Notes: generated by a model from the letters alone, not told the origin. DNA of 64,000 nt from Pseudomonas asiatica (GCF_009932335.1 NZ_BLJF01000001.1:2790001-2854000); one strand, 5' to 3'; counted from the first letter of the stretch, positions 43,183-52,143 are shown. Numbers and translations are program-made.

Positions 43183-43473
43183 ATGAAACTGCACCACCTG
43201 CTGTTCGCCGTCCTTGCCAGCCTGCCCCTGGCTGCCACCGCAGCCCCCTCCAGCGAAGAAAGCGTCACCACACCAGAAACCCACAACCGAGAGCTCAAGG
43301 TCGGCGACAAGGCACCCGACCAGTACAAACGCGATGACCAGGCTATCAAGGACTGGAAAGCCAAGGGCCTGCCAGCACCGGAAAAGGAAAGCCACTGGGT
43401 AAACATGGGTGGGCGCTACGTGCTGGTGCAGATCACCAACGGTGTGGTGCTGGCGATCCAGCCAGCCCGCTGA
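43183..43473 (+). CDS. RcnB-like small periplasmic protein, 96 aa
   Basis: From ATG 43183 (AAGGAGATAACC) 96 residues: a signal peptide (1-20, ATAA/PSS) and a mature domain resembling RcnB-type proteins (ELKVGDKAPDQYKRDDQAIK, WVNMGGRYVLVQITNGVVLA). The final segment is the RcnB motif, in which RYVLV...GVI is typical. RcnB of E. coli is a periplasmic Ni/Co homeostasis factor; this relative lacks His-rich stretches, so a metal role is uncertain. Confidence 0.8.
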   Translation: MKLHHLLFAVLASLPLAATAAPSSEESVTTPETHNRELKVGDKAPDQYKRDDQAIKDWKAKGLPAPEKESHWVNMGGRYVLVQITNGVVLAIQPAR

Positions 43474-43602
43474 TTCAACACTCTTCACTCCCGCCGCTCT
43501 CGCTGGCACGACAATTTTTTGCCTGCCAGCGAAACCAAATGGATCCTTTCCAGTCTCAGGAGGTGTGCCGTAAACCATTGCGGATCAAGGACCTATATCG
43601 TG

Positions 43603-43797
43603 ATGACCCGTCTTGCAAGCCTTTCGCTGATTGCTGTTGTCCTGCTGACTGCCGGGTGCCATAGCCATCGCTACCATGACGACGACGACGATGGCTGGCG
43701 TGACCGTGACCGTGACCATCGCCACCACCATCGGCATGACCGCGACGACGATGATGACGACTATCGTCGATATCGTGGTGACCGCTACTACCGCTGA
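43603..43797 (+). CDS. Asp/His/Arg-rich small lipoprotein, 64 aa
   Basis: 64 residues with signal MTRLASLSLIAVVLLTAGCHS (lipobox TAGC, mature Cys19). The mature part is almost only Asp, His, Arg and Tyr (HRYHDDDDDGW, then HRHHHRHDRDDDDDDYRRYRG), a charged low-complexity sequence suited to metal or peptidoglycan binding. GTG 43600 is an alternative start. It lies between the RcnB-like gene and a glycine-zipper gene. It is probably real: the lipobox and the neighbours support it. Confidence 0.72.
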   Translation: MTRLASLSLIAVVLLTAGCHSHRYHDDDDDGWRDRDRDHRHHHRHDRDDDDDDYRRYRGDRYYR

Positions 43798-43871
43798 AAC
43801 GTCTTTTTCAACCCTGGCCCGCCGCCCATTGCGCGGCACCTTAACCTGATGATTCCTTTGAGGTTCGTATC

Positions 43872-44255
43872 ATGCGTCTGACTCTGCCTTCCCTTGCCCT
43901 CGGCCTGCTGCTGTGCCAGGGCGCTTTCGCCGGTGACGGTACCGCCGCCATTGGCGGTGGCCTGGGTGGTGTTCTGGGTAACGTTGTCGGTCAACAGATC
44001 GGCGGCAAAACGGGGGCGGCCATCGGCGCCGGCCTCGGCGGCGCAGCCGGCAGTGCGGTAGGTGCACGCAAGGGCAACCGTACCGAAGCCGCCATTGGCG
44101 GTGGCCTGGGCTCGGCGGGCGGTTCGCTGCTGGGCGGCGCGGTGGGCGGCAAGACCGGCTCCACCGTGGGTGCCGGCCTGGGTGGTGCGGCCGGTGGTGC
44201 CATCGGCAACCACCTGGGCGACAACAACGGCAAGCACCACCGTCACCGTCACTGA
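43872..44255 (+). CDS. Glycine-zipper protein with His-rich tail, 127 aa
   Basis: 127 residues: signal peptide (1-20, GAFA/GD), then repeated GxxxGxxxG units (AAIGGGLGGVLGNVVGQQ, AAIGAGLGGAAGSAVG, STVGAGLGGAAGGAIG), a glycine zipper as found in outer-membrane or pore-associated proteins, and a C-terminal KHHRHRH tail. The DNA itself is repetitive over the three units. A terminator follows at 44266. Together with its two neighbours it may form a small envelope module with metal-binding His clusters. Confidence 0.82.
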   Translation: MRLTLPSLALGLLLCQGAFAGDGTAAIGGGLGGVLGNVVGQQIGGKTGAAIGAGLGGAAGSAVGARKGNRTEAAIGGGLGSAGGSLLGGAVGGKTGSTVGAGLGGAAGGAIGNHLGDNNGKHHRHRH

Positions 44256-44265
44256 TTCCAGTGAC

Positions 44266-44296
44266 AAAGGGGCCGCAATGCGGCCCCTTTTGTTTT
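44266..44296 (+). terminator. Rho-independent terminator
   Basis: AAAGGGGCCGCAATGCGGCCCCTTTTGTTTT: stem GGGGCCGC/GCGGCCCC with a short loop and a T-rich tail, 11 bases after the glycine-zipper gene. Confidence 0.9.
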
Positions 44297-44393
44297 GCAA
44301 ACCCTGCAGTACATCAACACCCCCTTCAGCACAATCCGGCACACTGGCTGCTACTGTCTATCGTGCCCCCGTGTGAAGGAACACCCCCTCCCC

Positions 44394-46223
44394 ATGAACC
44401 AAGAGCTGCTATGGGTCCTCGGCCTGCTGGCCTTCGTCATCACCCTGTTCGTCATCAACCGCCCACGCATGGACGTGGTCGCGCTACTGGTGATCCTCGC
44501 CCTGCCGCTGTCGGGCATCCTCACCGTGGAGCAGGCGCTGGCCGGTTTCAGTGACCCCAACGTGGTGTTGATCGCCGCCTTGTTCGTGATCGGTGAAGGC
44601 CTGGTGCGCACCGGCATTGCCTACCGTATCGGCGAATGGATGAGCGAGCGGGCCGGCAACAGCGAGGCACGCCTGCTGGTGTTGCTGATGGTAGCCGTGG
44701 CGGGGCTGGGTTCGATGATGAGCTCCACCGGCGTGGTGGCCATTTTCATTCCGGTGGTGCTGAGCATCGCTGCACGCCTGCAGCTTTCGCCCGCCCGCCT
44801 GATGATGCCGCTGGCTTTCGCCGGCCTGATCAGCGGCATGCTCAGCCTGGTGGCCACACCGCCCAACGTGGTGGTACACAGCGAGCTGGTACGCCATGGC
44901 GAAGCGGGCTTCAGCTTCTTCAGCTTCACCCCGTTCGGCCTGGTGGTGCTGGTGCTGGGCATCGGCTACATGCTGCTGACCCGGCACTGGCTGAATGGCG
45001 AAGTGCGCAAGGACGGCCGCGTGGAAAGCCGCCGCACCCTGCTGGACCTGGTGCTGGACTACAAGCTCAATGGCCGTGAACGGCGCCTGCGCATCCGCCC
45101 CCATTCACCGCTGATCGGTCATACCCTGGGCGAGCTGGAGCTGCGCACCCGGCATGGCGCCAACGTGATCGGTATCGAGCGCCAGCACAAGTTCACCACG
45201 CGGGTGATCGCCGCCGACTCCAGCACCGTGCTGCACCAGGGCGATGTGCTGCTGCTCGACCTGTTCGCCAACCGCGACGACCTGCGCAGCCTGTGCCAGA
45301 CCATGCAGCTGGAGCCGCTGCACTTCAAGGCCGCCTACTTCATCGACCAGTCCCAGGAGCTGGGTATGGCCGAGGTATTGCTGCCACCAGGTTCGAAACT
45401 GCTCGGCAAGAGCATCCTCGAACTGGCCTTTCGCACTCGCTTCGACCTCAACGTTGTCGGCTTGCGCCGCGAGCAGGTGGCGATCGAAGAACAGCTGGTG
45501 GAAGAAAAGCTGCGCCTGGGCGACACCCTGCTGGTAGTCGGCCCGTGGAAAGCCGTGCGCCAGTTGCAAAGCAAGCCCAAGGACTTCCTGGTACTGAGCC
45601 TGCCCGCAGAAATCGACCTGGTCGCGCCCGCCCGCACCCGCGCACCACAGGCGTTGCTGAGCCTGGCGGTGATGGTCGGGTTGATGGTCAGCGGCGCGGT
45701 CCCCAATGTCATTGCCGCGCTGATCGGCTGCCTGCTGATGGGCGCAGGCCGCTGCATCGACATGAACAGCGCCTACCGGGCCATCCACTGGCAAAGCCTG
45801 GTGCTGATCGTCGGTATGCTGCCCTTTGCCCAGGCACTGCAGAAAACCGGCGGCATCGACCTGGCAGTGGGCGGCCTGGTCAGCGTGCTGGGCGGTGCCG
45901 GCCCCAGCGCCATCCTCGCCTGCCTGTTCGCGGTCACGGCGGTGATCGGCCTGTTCATCTCCAACACGGCCACTGCGGTACTGATGGCACCCGTGGCCGT
46001 CAGCACCGCCACGCAGCTGGGCATGTCGCCCTACCCGTTTGCCATGACCGTGGCGCTGGCTGCCTCGGCGGCCTTCATGACGCCGGTGTCATCGCCGGTG
46101 AACACCCTGGTACTTGGCCCGGGGCAATACCGCTTCGCTGACTTTGTCAAAGTTGGCGTGCCGTTCACCATACTGGTGATGCTGGTGACCGTGTTGATGG
46201 TGCCGTGGTTCTTTGGGCTGTAG
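44394..46223 (+). CDS. SLC13-family permease with two TrkA-C domains
   Basis: A 609-residue inner-membrane transporter. The N-terminal and C-terminal halves each contain about five spans with the divalent-anion symporter motifs ([31 protein letters not shown]). Two TrkA-C (RCK_C) domains of about 70 residues each lie between them (around 220-290 and 310-385: [20 protein letters not shown]). Relatives transport sulfate, dicarboxylates or similar anions, with Na+. The substrate is not predictable. ATG 44394 is chosen from family length; the ribosome site GTGTGAAGGA is a little distant. Confidence 0.88.
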   Translation: MNQELLWVLGLLAFVITLFVINRPRMDVVALLVILALPLSGILTVEQALAGFSDPNVVLIAALFVIGEGLVRTGIAYRIGEWMSERAGNSEARLLVLLMVAVAGLGSMMSSTGVVAIFIPVVLSIAARLQLSPARLMMPLAFAGLISGMLSLVATPPNVVVHSELVRHGEAGFSFFSFTPFGLVVLVLGIGYMLLTRHWLNGEVRKDGRVESRRTLLDLVLDYKLNGRERRLRIRPHSPLIGHTLGELELRTRHGANVIGIERQHKFTTRVIAADSSTVLHQGDVLLLDLFANRDDLRSLCQTMQLEPLHFKAAYFIDQSQELGMAEVLLPPGSKLLGKSILELAFRTRFDLNVVGLRREQVAIEEQLVEEKLRLGDTLLVVGPWKAVRQLQSKPKDFLVLSLPAEIDLVAPARTRAPQALLSLAVMVGLMVSGAVPNVIAALIGCLLMGAGRCIDMNSAYRAIHWQSLVLIVGMLPFAQALQKTGGIDLAVGGLVSVLGGAGPSAILACLFAVTAVIGLFISNTATAVLMAPVAVSTATQLGMSPYPFAMTVALAASAAFMTPVSSPVNTLVLGPGQYRFADFVKVGVPFTILVMLVTVLMVPWFFGL

Positions 46224-46375
46224 GGTTTGGCTACGAATGAAGGCAATTTGGCATTATCTCGACCGATCGCGGCAGATTGACATCAAGTCCCCTGACGAAA
46301 CACACTTATGCGCAATTGCCCCAGGTGCTTCAAGCCGTTGTCCTGGATTTCGTTCCCGCCTTGCCGGTCGAGCCC

Positions 46376-47785
46376 ATGGTTTTTCCAGCCCAATCGCGCT
46401 TGTTGCACTACGTCGTTCTACTCGGCCTGACCTTCGCCCTGACCCTGGGCGGCATCCTGGCCCGCCCGATCGAATCCCTGTCGCTGTTCTGGCCGGTCAA
46501 TGCGGTCCTGGCTGGGGTGCTACTGCGCTACCCCCGCCAAGCCACGCTGACGGGCTTTACCCTGGTCTGGCTGGCCATGGTCGGCGCCGACCTGCTGTGC
46601 GGCAGCGCCTGGGTGCCTGCCCTGTGGTTCAACCTGTGCAACCTGGGCGTGGTGGTCACCCTCTGGCTGATGCTCTCGCGCTTGCCACGCCTGCACCGAC
46701 GGATGCGTACTCCCCACGGCGTCCTCAGCGTGTTCGGCGCCAGTGCCGCCGGGGCAATAGTGGCTGCCAGCATGGCGGCGGCAGTGGCCGCGCCGTGGTT
46801 CGAACAGTCGTTGCGCGCCACCTGGCTGGCCTGGTTCAGTGAACAGTTCTCGACCAGCGTGCTGGTGCTGCCAGTGCTGCTGACAGCCCCTACGGCACGA
46901 GCGCTGGTGCGCGGTGGCGCCCAGGCCATCCGCCTGGCGCCGTTGCTGGTGCTGCTGGCCTCGCTGGCGTTCAGCATTGCCTTCGGCGGCCCCGGGGCCA
47001 TTGCCTTCCCGATTGCCGCGCTGCTGTGGTGCGCCTGGACTTACTCACCGTTCCTGGTTTCTCTGCTGACACTCACCGCTGGCAGCACGCTGATCGTGGC
47101 GGTGGCGCAAAACCTCATGCATTTCAGCGTGCCGCAAAGCGAGCCCGGAGTGACCACACTGATGTCGGCGCGCCTGGGCATCGCCATGCTGGTGCTCGGG
47201 CCGCTGGTGGTGGCCTGCGTCAGCCAGGCAAACCGCAGCCTGATGGCCCGCCTGGCGCATCAGGCCAGCATCGACCACCTCACCGGTGTGCTCACCCGCA
47301 GCGCCTTCACCCGCCGCGCCAACGCGCTGCTGGAAAGCCGCCAGCAACACGCCCAGGCGCTGCCGCTGACCCTGATGATGCTGGACATCGACCACTTCAA
47401 GTCGATCAATGATGTCCATGGCCATGCGGTCGGTGACCAGGTGCTGCGCCAGTTCGCCAGCACCCTGCAGGACCAGTTGCACGATGGTGAACTGTTCGCT
47501 CGCCTGGGCGGCGAGGAATTTGTCGTGGTCCTACCGGGCCTGGCGCCAGATCGGGCCAAGTTCACTGCCGAGCGCCTGCGCCGTGCGGTGCAGGACCTGC
47601 ATGTGATGCAGGCCGGCCAGTCCCTGCAGATTACCGTCAGTATCGGCCTGGCCGGTTGTGCCGCCGACATGCCGGCCCCCACCCTCGATGAACTGCTGGC
47701 ACGCGCCGATCAGGCGCTGTACCGCGCCAAGGCCCATGGCCGCAATCGCGTCGAACAGGCCGAGCCACAACGCCAGGCGATGTGA
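46376..47785 (+). CDS. MASE1-domain diguanylate cyclase
   Basis: A 469-residue membrane protein if started at ATG 46376; a TTG at 46277 would add 33 residues. Eight or so spans of an N-terminal MASE1 sensor are followed by a GGDEF domain with LTGVLTRSAFTRRAN, MLDIDHFKSINDVHGHAVGD and the active-site loop RLGGEEFVVVLPG. The expected inhibitory site (R-x-x-D five residues before GGEEF) reads HDGE, so product inhibition is probably absent. It should make c-di-GMP in response to an unknown signal. The stop nearly abuts the convergent TSUP gene. Confidence 0.9.
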   Translation: MVFPAQSRLLHYVVLLGLTFALTLGGILARPIESLSLFWPVNAVLAGVLLRYPRQATLTGFTLVWLAMVGADLLCGSAWVPALWFNLCNLGVVVTLWLMLSRLPRLHRRMRTPHGVLSVFGASAAGAIVAASMAAAVAAPWFEQSLRATWLAWFSEQFSTSVLVLPVLLTAPTARALVRGGAQAIRLAPLLVLLASLAFSIAFGGPGAIAFPIAALLWCAWTYSPFLVSLLTLTAGSTLIVAVAQNLMHFSVPQSEPGVTTLMSARLGIAMLVLGPLVVACVSQANRSLMARLAHQASIDHLTGVLTRSAFTRRANALLESRQQHAQALPLTLMMLDIDHFKSINDVHGHAVGDQVLRQFASTLQDQLHDGELFARLGGEEFVVVLPGLAPDRAKFTAERLRRAVQDLHVMQAGQSLQITVSIGLAGCAADMPAPTLDELLARADQALYRAKAHGRNRVEQAEPQRQAM

Positions 47786-47786
47786 A

Positions 47787-48548
47787 CTAGCCACCCAGCA
47801 GGTCCCACGTCAACTTGGCGATCAGCACGCACAAGAGCACCAGGAACAACCCACGCACAAAGCCCGCGCCCTTGCGCACCGCCAGCCAGGTACCGGTCAG
47901 CGCGCCGAGGATGTTGCAAGCCGCCATGGGCAAGGCGATGGCGTACAGCACATTGCCTGATGGCACGAAGAACACCAGCGCCGCCAGGTTGGTGGCGATG
48001 TTCACCACCTTGGCCGACGCCGAGGCGTGCAGAAAGTCCAAAGCGAAGAAGCGGATGAACAGGAAGATCAGGAAGCTGCCAGTACCCGGACCGAACAGGC
48101 CGTCGTAAAAACCGATCGCGCCACCGATCAGCACCGCCAGGCACTGCTCCTTGCGGCCGATCCTTGTGGGTTTGTGCAGCGTGCCGAAGTCCTTCTTGCA
48201 GAAGGTGTAGATGGCCATCAGCACGATCAGCACCAGCACCGCAGGGCGCATCACGCTGGGCGGCACCAGCGACACCGTGGCGGCACCGGCGAACGACATT
48301 ACGAACGCACTGAGCGCTGCCGGCACGATCAACCCCCAGTCCAGCGTCACCCTGCGGATGAACGAACGCGCAGCGAAGGCCGTGCCACACACCGACGCCA
48401 GCTTGTTGCTTCCGAGCAATGCCGCCGGTTGCGCGGTGGGCAGCACGTTGAACAAGGCCGGAATCTGGATCAGCCCACCGCCACCCACGGCGGCGTCGAT
48501 CAGCCCAGCGGCGAAGGCGAACACGGAAAGCACAGCGATATCCATCAT
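47787..48548 (-). CDS. TSUP family (TauE/SafE) sulfite/organosulfonate exporter-like
   Basis: A 253-residue inner-membrane protein with eight or so hydrophobic segments. The N-terminal GLIDAAVGGGGLIQIPAL and the repeated GFYDGLFGPGTGSFLIF are the TSUP signatures. Family members move sulfite, sulfoacetate or similar anions. The divergent LysR gene (99 bases away) is its most likely regulator. It converges with the diguanylate cyclase gene, with one base between stops. Confidence 0.9.
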   Translation of the reverse strand: MMDIAVLSVFAFAAGLIDAAVGGGGLIQIPALFNVLPTAQPAALLGSNKLASVCGTAFAARSFIRRVTLDWGLIVPAALSAFVMSFAGAATVSLVPPSVMRPAVLVLIVLMAIYTFCKKDFGTLHKPTRIGRKEQCLAVLIGGAIGFYDGLFGPGTGSFLIFLFIRFFALDFLHASASAKVVNIATNLAALVFFVPSGNVLYAIALPMAACNILGALTGTWLAVRKGAGFVRGLFLVLLCVLIAKLTWDLLGG

Positions 48549-48646
48549 GACGCGGTTTCAGGCAGTGAAGACGCCTGCAAGGCTAATCAAAGTGCCGCGC
48601 TTGTGTTGAAATGCCATATTGCGAAAACTGCAACGAGGAACAGGCA

Positions 48647-49552
48647 ATGGCATTGGACATGCTGCGGGAAATCCAGGCGTTCGTCAGCGTGGCGCACAAG
48701 CGCAGCTTCGTCGCCGCCGCCCGCGCCCTGGGGCGCTCCCCCAGCGCGGTAACCCGCGCGGTACAAACCCTGGAAGACAACGCCGGGAGCAAACTGCTCA
48801 ACCGCAACGCCAATGCCGTGACCCTGACCGAAGCCGGCGAGCGCCTGTTGCCACACGCCGAACGCTTGCTGGATGTGCAACGTGATGCCGCCGACGAACT
48901 GGCCGCGCTCAGCGGCAGTGCACAAGGCTGGATCCGCTTCGCCGTGCCGCAGGTACTGGGCGAACATGTCCTGCCCCAGGTGCTTGCCGAGTTTTCCCGC
49001 TGCCACCCCCAGGTAACCCTGGACGTGCAGTACAGCGACGGGGCCTTGGACCCGCTGCAAGGCAAGTTCGACTTCGTGGTGCGCGGTGCCTTCCCACAGT
49101 CGAGCGAGCTGATCGGCTACCCGCTTTGGGATTACCAGCGTCACCTGTATGCAAGCCCTGAATACCTGGCACTGGCCAGCACGCCACAACAACCCGAGGA
49201 CCTCGAGGGCCACGCGCTGATCCTGCACACCGCCCCGCGCATCCTCAAGGCCTGGCACTTCTGCCGCGACGGCCAGATCACCAGCCTGCGCCCCAGGCCC
49301 AGGCTGCGCCTGGACTCAGGTGACGCGGTGTACCACAGCACCTTGGCCGGCGCCGGTATCGCCCGCCTGGCCGCCTGGGTCGGCGAAGCGCAGGTCAAGG
49401 CCGGGCGGCTGGTGCGGGTATGCCCGCAGTACCGCCTGACCTCCAGCAACGGCCGGGACCCGCAGATGCATGCCGTGTACCCCGCCGGCGAGCTGCCGAC
49501 GCGGGTACGCGACCTGCTGGCAGCCCTGCGCCGCGCCGGCCTGGCCTACTGA
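48647..49552 (+). CDS. LysR family regulator
   Basis: A 301-residue LysR-type protein: MALDMLREIQAFVSVAHKRSF, HTH KRSFVAAARALGRSPSAVTRAVQTLED, then a type-2 periplasmic-like sensor domain. ATG 48647 is chosen for GAGGAACAGGCA upstream; an extended frame from 48611 contains Cys-rich residues unlike the family. It is divergent from the TSUP exporter gene. The inducer is unknown, probably a sulfonate or organic anion if it controls its neighbour. Confidence 0.9.
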   Translation: MALDMLREIQAFVSVAHKRSFVAAARALGRSPSAVTRAVQTLEDNAGSKLLNRNANAVTLTEAGERLLPHAERLLDVQRDAADELAALSGSAQGWIRFAVPQVLGEHVLPQVLAEFSRCHPQVTLDVQYSDGALDPLQGKFDFVVRGAFPQSSELIGYPLWDYQRHLYASPEYLALASTPQQPEDLEGHALILHTAPRILKAWHFCRDGQITSLRPRPRLRLDSGDAVYHSTLAGAGIARLAAWVGEAQVKAGRLVRVCPQYRLTSSNGRDPQMHAVYPAGELPTRVRDLLAALRRAGLAY

Positions 49553-49626
49553 AACAACGCCCTGAAACGGCTGTTCAATTTCTGCTCAATTTGACAGAGC
49601 CCGCCACGGGCTTGGCTTGCAGAACT

Positions 49627-49635
49627 TTATCCACA
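49627..49635 (+). other. Isolated DnaA-box-like 9-mer
   Basis: TTATCCACA at 49627-49635 is a perfect consensus DnaA box, with a poorer inverted copy (TGTGGACAG) about 18 bases later. It sits in non-coding DNA after the LysR gene. A chance match is possible. Confidence 0.35.
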
Positions 49636-49779
49636 GACCTACCCACGTTTTTTGTGGACAGTTTTCCCAGTGCAAAGAATGACTTATCGTACAAATCGGT
49701 AGGGTGAATCGGCCAACAATGAAGAGGAATGGGCCCGCCCGAAGGACAGGCAGGCCGCGAGGGATAGGTGTGGTGAACG

Positions 49780-49863
49780 TCAGCTTGGCGGAATGGTGCC
49801 AAGGATACCGATCAGAATGGTCAGCAGCAGAAAACCACCCAGGAATAGCGCGAGCTTGCCCAT
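49780..49863 (-). CDS. Possible 27-aa membrane peptide
   Basis: A 27-codon ORF on the minus strand, MGKLALFLGGFLLLTILIGI to GTIPPS, a single hydrophobic helix with a basic N-terminus. AGAGGTTCCA precedes the ATG. Short one-span proteins like this are easily missed. Only the ribosome site and the hydrophobicity support it. Confidence 0.5.
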   Translation of the reverse strand: MGKLALFLGGFLLLTILIGILGTIPPS

Positions 49864-49978
49864 TGGAACCTCTACAAGTGTGATGCGGGAATGGGCATAT
49901 TGTCGGGCTTGGGCTGATACCGTTACAGATTCAGCTTTATGGAAAAAAAGCGGATCAGATGTGAGGCGCCGGTTTTTT

Positions 49979-50097
49979 TGTGGGAGCGGCTTTGCGTCGC
50001 GAAAGGGCCGCAGGGCGGCCCCGGCAATCTTGAGGGATGCATCGAAAACCTGAGGCCGTTGCGCACCCCTTTCGCGACACAAGGCGCCGCTCCCATA
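49979..50097. repeat. Paired REP elements (inverted)
   Basis: tgtgggagcggctttgcgtcgcgaaagggccgcagggcggcccc and cccctttcgcgacacaaggcgccgctcccata face each other in the region before the isochorismatase-fold gene. Confidence 0.8.
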
Positions 50098-50130
50098 GAA
50101 CTGCACATAACTCATTGAATTAGCAGGGGC

Positions 50131-50218
50131 CCTGTGGGAGCAGCTTCAGCCGCGAACACTGGCGCAGCCGGTGCCATGCACCGCGTTGGATTCTTCGCGG
50201 CTAAAGCCGCTCCCACCG
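50131..50218. repeat. Paired REP elements, other subtype
   Basis: ctgtgggagcagcttcagccgcgaacactggcgcagccggtgcca and attcttcgcggctaaagccgctcccacc are an inverted pair only 33 bases from the previous pair, with a core (agcttcagccgcgaa) distinct from most copies in this window. Confidence 0.78.
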
Positions 50219-50390
50219 GGTACGCGGATTGCTTGCAATTTCAGTTATCTACGCGACAGCGCAGCCCAAAGAGCTGGGCCATCTCCCACAAGAGCGGCGC
50301 ATCTGGCCCTTACGCGTGACAGCAATTTTTGCAGTCATCCACGCTGTGCTAGGGTCAAGCGCTCGAACCTGCCAGGAGTGCCATCCCTTC

Positions 50391-50969
50391 ATGACCGCTT
50401 TCGCGACCAACGCTGCCTTGTTGTTGATCGACCTTCAGATTGGTATCCACCACCCGCGCCTGGGCCGGCGCAACAACCCTGAGGCCGAACTGCGTATAGG
50501 CGATCTGCTGGCTGCGTGGCGTCGGTCAGGACGCCCGGTGATCCATGTGCGCCACCTGTCCCGCTCGGTAGACTCGGTGTTCTGGCCGGGCCAGTCCGGT
50601 TGCGAATTCCAGCCTGCATTTACCCCACTGGCCAGCGAAACCGTGTTCGACAAACATGTGCCCGATGCCTTCGCCAACTCCGGCCTGGAGCGATGGCTGC
50701 ACGCGCGCAGCATCAACGCACTGGTCATCGCCGGGGTGATTACCAACAACTCCGTGGAAGCCAGCGCACGCTCGGCGGGCAATCTCGGTTTCGATGTGGT
50801 GGTGGTGGAAGATGCCTGCTTCACCTTTGACCAGCACGACCTGCAAGGCCGGCTTTGGCCGGCGGAGGATGTACATGCGCTGTCGTTGAGCAACCTGGCT
50901 CTGGATTACGCGCGCATCCTGCGCACGGAGCAGGTTCTGATTGCTGACTCGCTTCAGGTCAACCGCTGA
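50391..50969 (+). CDS. Isochorismatase-fold hydrolase without the usual Cys
   Basis: A 192-residue cysteine-hydrolase-fold protein. The catalytic Asp is in LLLIDLQIG (residue 14) and the Lys in VFDKHVPDAF. The third catalytic position, normally Cys in G-V-x-T-x-x-C-V-x-x-T-A-R, reads GVITNNSVEASAR, so Ser replaces Cys. Some members lack the Cys and hydrolyse vinyl ethers (isochorismate) rather than amides, so the enzyme may be an isochorismatase-like ether hydrolase or inactive. AGGAG lies before ATG 50391. It is a single gene. Confidence 0.82.
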   Translation: MTAFATNAALLLIDLQIGIHHPRLGRRNNPEAELRIGDLLAAWRRSGRPVIHVRHLSRSVDSVFWPGQSGCEFQPAFTPLASETVFDKHVPDAFANSGLERWLHARSINALVIAGVITNNSVEASARSAGNLGFDVVVVEDACFTFDQHDLQGRLWPAEDVHALSLSNLALDYARILRTEQVLIADSLQVNR

Positions 50970-51610
50970 AGCTTCTGCGCAGGCAACCAGCCAACTCGTC
51001 ATTGCCATGGCGGCGACACCAGACCCAGCCATTGAGCGGGCGCACCATCTACACCTGCTCTTGGCGAAGCGGATGGGCGCAGATGCCCGATGTCTACCCG
51101 CCACTCGACCACCACCCTGCCACACTGTTTCAGCCGTACACTGCTCGCCTGTACCCTGCTGCCACCTGGCCTGCTGACGGCGGACATCACCACGGCTGCA
51201 GCACAGCAGCCCCAGCCAGCCGCTACAGCGGCGGATGACTTCGACCCGCTTAACAACTTGCCGCAGGAAGCGCCTCAGACATTCACCTAGGCGGTGATGG
51301 ATGCGGACCACCTGTAGCGCGCGGGGCGGCAATTGCTACATAAGGTTTCGAAAAGCACTGCAGCCTCTGGATCAATCCGCCTTGAGGGCCTGCATTGCCA
51401 AACACCTATCATCGCCACCTACCATGCGGGCTCAGGAGGGTTTGAAAGACATGATTTGAAACGCTGACTGTAGGATCTTTTACCGCGCAATGTAGGAAGA
51501 ATCTATGTAGTGGGATTTGCCTGTATGAAACATCAGTTTCTCCAGCAAATTCGAACTGCTACGGTCCAGTTTTCCTACAGCGGCACGGAAGCCTACAGCA
51601 TGAGAAAAGC
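50970..51610. other. 640-bp region without a convincing gene
   Basis: The longest plus frame, 51090-51290, gives 66 residues with a signal-like hydrophobic start (LPHCFSRTLLACTLLPPGLL) ending in a TAG; translated past this stop, the frame continues (AVMDADHL), so it may be the 5' relic of a secreted or outer-membrane protein gene. Otherwise I see no ORF, tRNA or repeat. Confidence 0.4.
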
Positions 51611-51796
51611 ATGGATCCGTTCAATACCTCGGCCCTGAAACTACAGAAGAATTTGCTTAACCTGCGCCTTGAGCGTGACCGCCTGAGAAGGGAGGGCAAG
51701 GACAAGGAGGCGGACGAACTTGCGGCACCGATCGAGCGGATAGAGGCAGCTATTCGTCAATTACCGGATGACATGAAGCCAGTGACCCTGCAATAA
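51611..51796 (+). CDS. Small helical protein, 61 aa
   Basis: 61 residues: MDPFNTSALKLQKNLLNLRL, then a highly charged helix (ERDRLRREGKDKEADELAAPIERIEAAIRQ) and a short tail. A coiled-coil hairpin is likely. No family recognised. GCATGAGAAAAGC precedes the ATG but is a weak ribosome site. Its codon choice looks like that of the genes around it. Confidence 0.5.
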   Translation: MDPFNTSALKLQKNLLNLRLERDRLRREGKDKEADELAAPIERIEAAIRQLPDDMKPVTLQ

Positions 51797-51952
51797 AACC
51801 TGCGGGTGCGGGCATGACCACGCCTGCATGAAACGCCTGCAGGCTACTGATGTGGAGCAAGGTTGGGTCCAGCCTACGGATCCGATTTCCGCGCAGTTGT
51901 CAGTAATGCAATTTGGCTTGAGAGGCTGCGGCTAGCGCTCAGTAGCAAGCGA

Positions 51953-51979
51953 GGAGCCCGCCTCGGCGGGCTTTTTCGT
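51953..51979 (+). terminator. Rho-independent terminator
   Basis: AGCCCGCCTCGGCGGGCTTTTTCG: stem AGCCCGCC/GGCGGGCT with a tight TC loop and a T5 tail. Confidence 0.9.
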
Positions 51980-52112
51980 GCCTGTAAGAATGGGATGAAG
52001 CCAGTTAAGTTGGAGCCTTGGCGAAACCGACCAAGCAAGAAGTATCGGAAGCGCCGAAACAAACGATACCCACGGATGGTCCCGTGGATGGTTTCCTATG
52101 CCCCAGAAACGC

Positions 52113-52138
52113 AAAAAGCCCTGAATAATCAGGGCTTC
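52113..52138 (-). terminator. Terminator for tRNA-Ser
   Basis: On the minus strand AAGCCCTGATTATTCAGGGCTTTTTGCG follows the tRNA 3' end by about six bases: 9-bp stem with ATTA-type loop and T5. Confidence 0.9.
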
Positions 52139-52143
52139 GAATA

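Larger units (their letters stand above)
51797..52143. other. Non-coding region with terminators before tRNA-Ser
   Basis: No gene seen. A strong plus-strand terminator lies at 51955-51977, and a minus-strand terminator for tRNA-Ser at 52113-52137. The sequence between the small gene and the first terminator could be a 3' UTR or a small RNA. Confidence 0.5.

Noticed and set aside
43900..44240. Repeats in the glycine-zipper gene taken as CRISPR-like
   Set aside because: They are in-frame Gly-Ala codon repeats without spacers of constant length.
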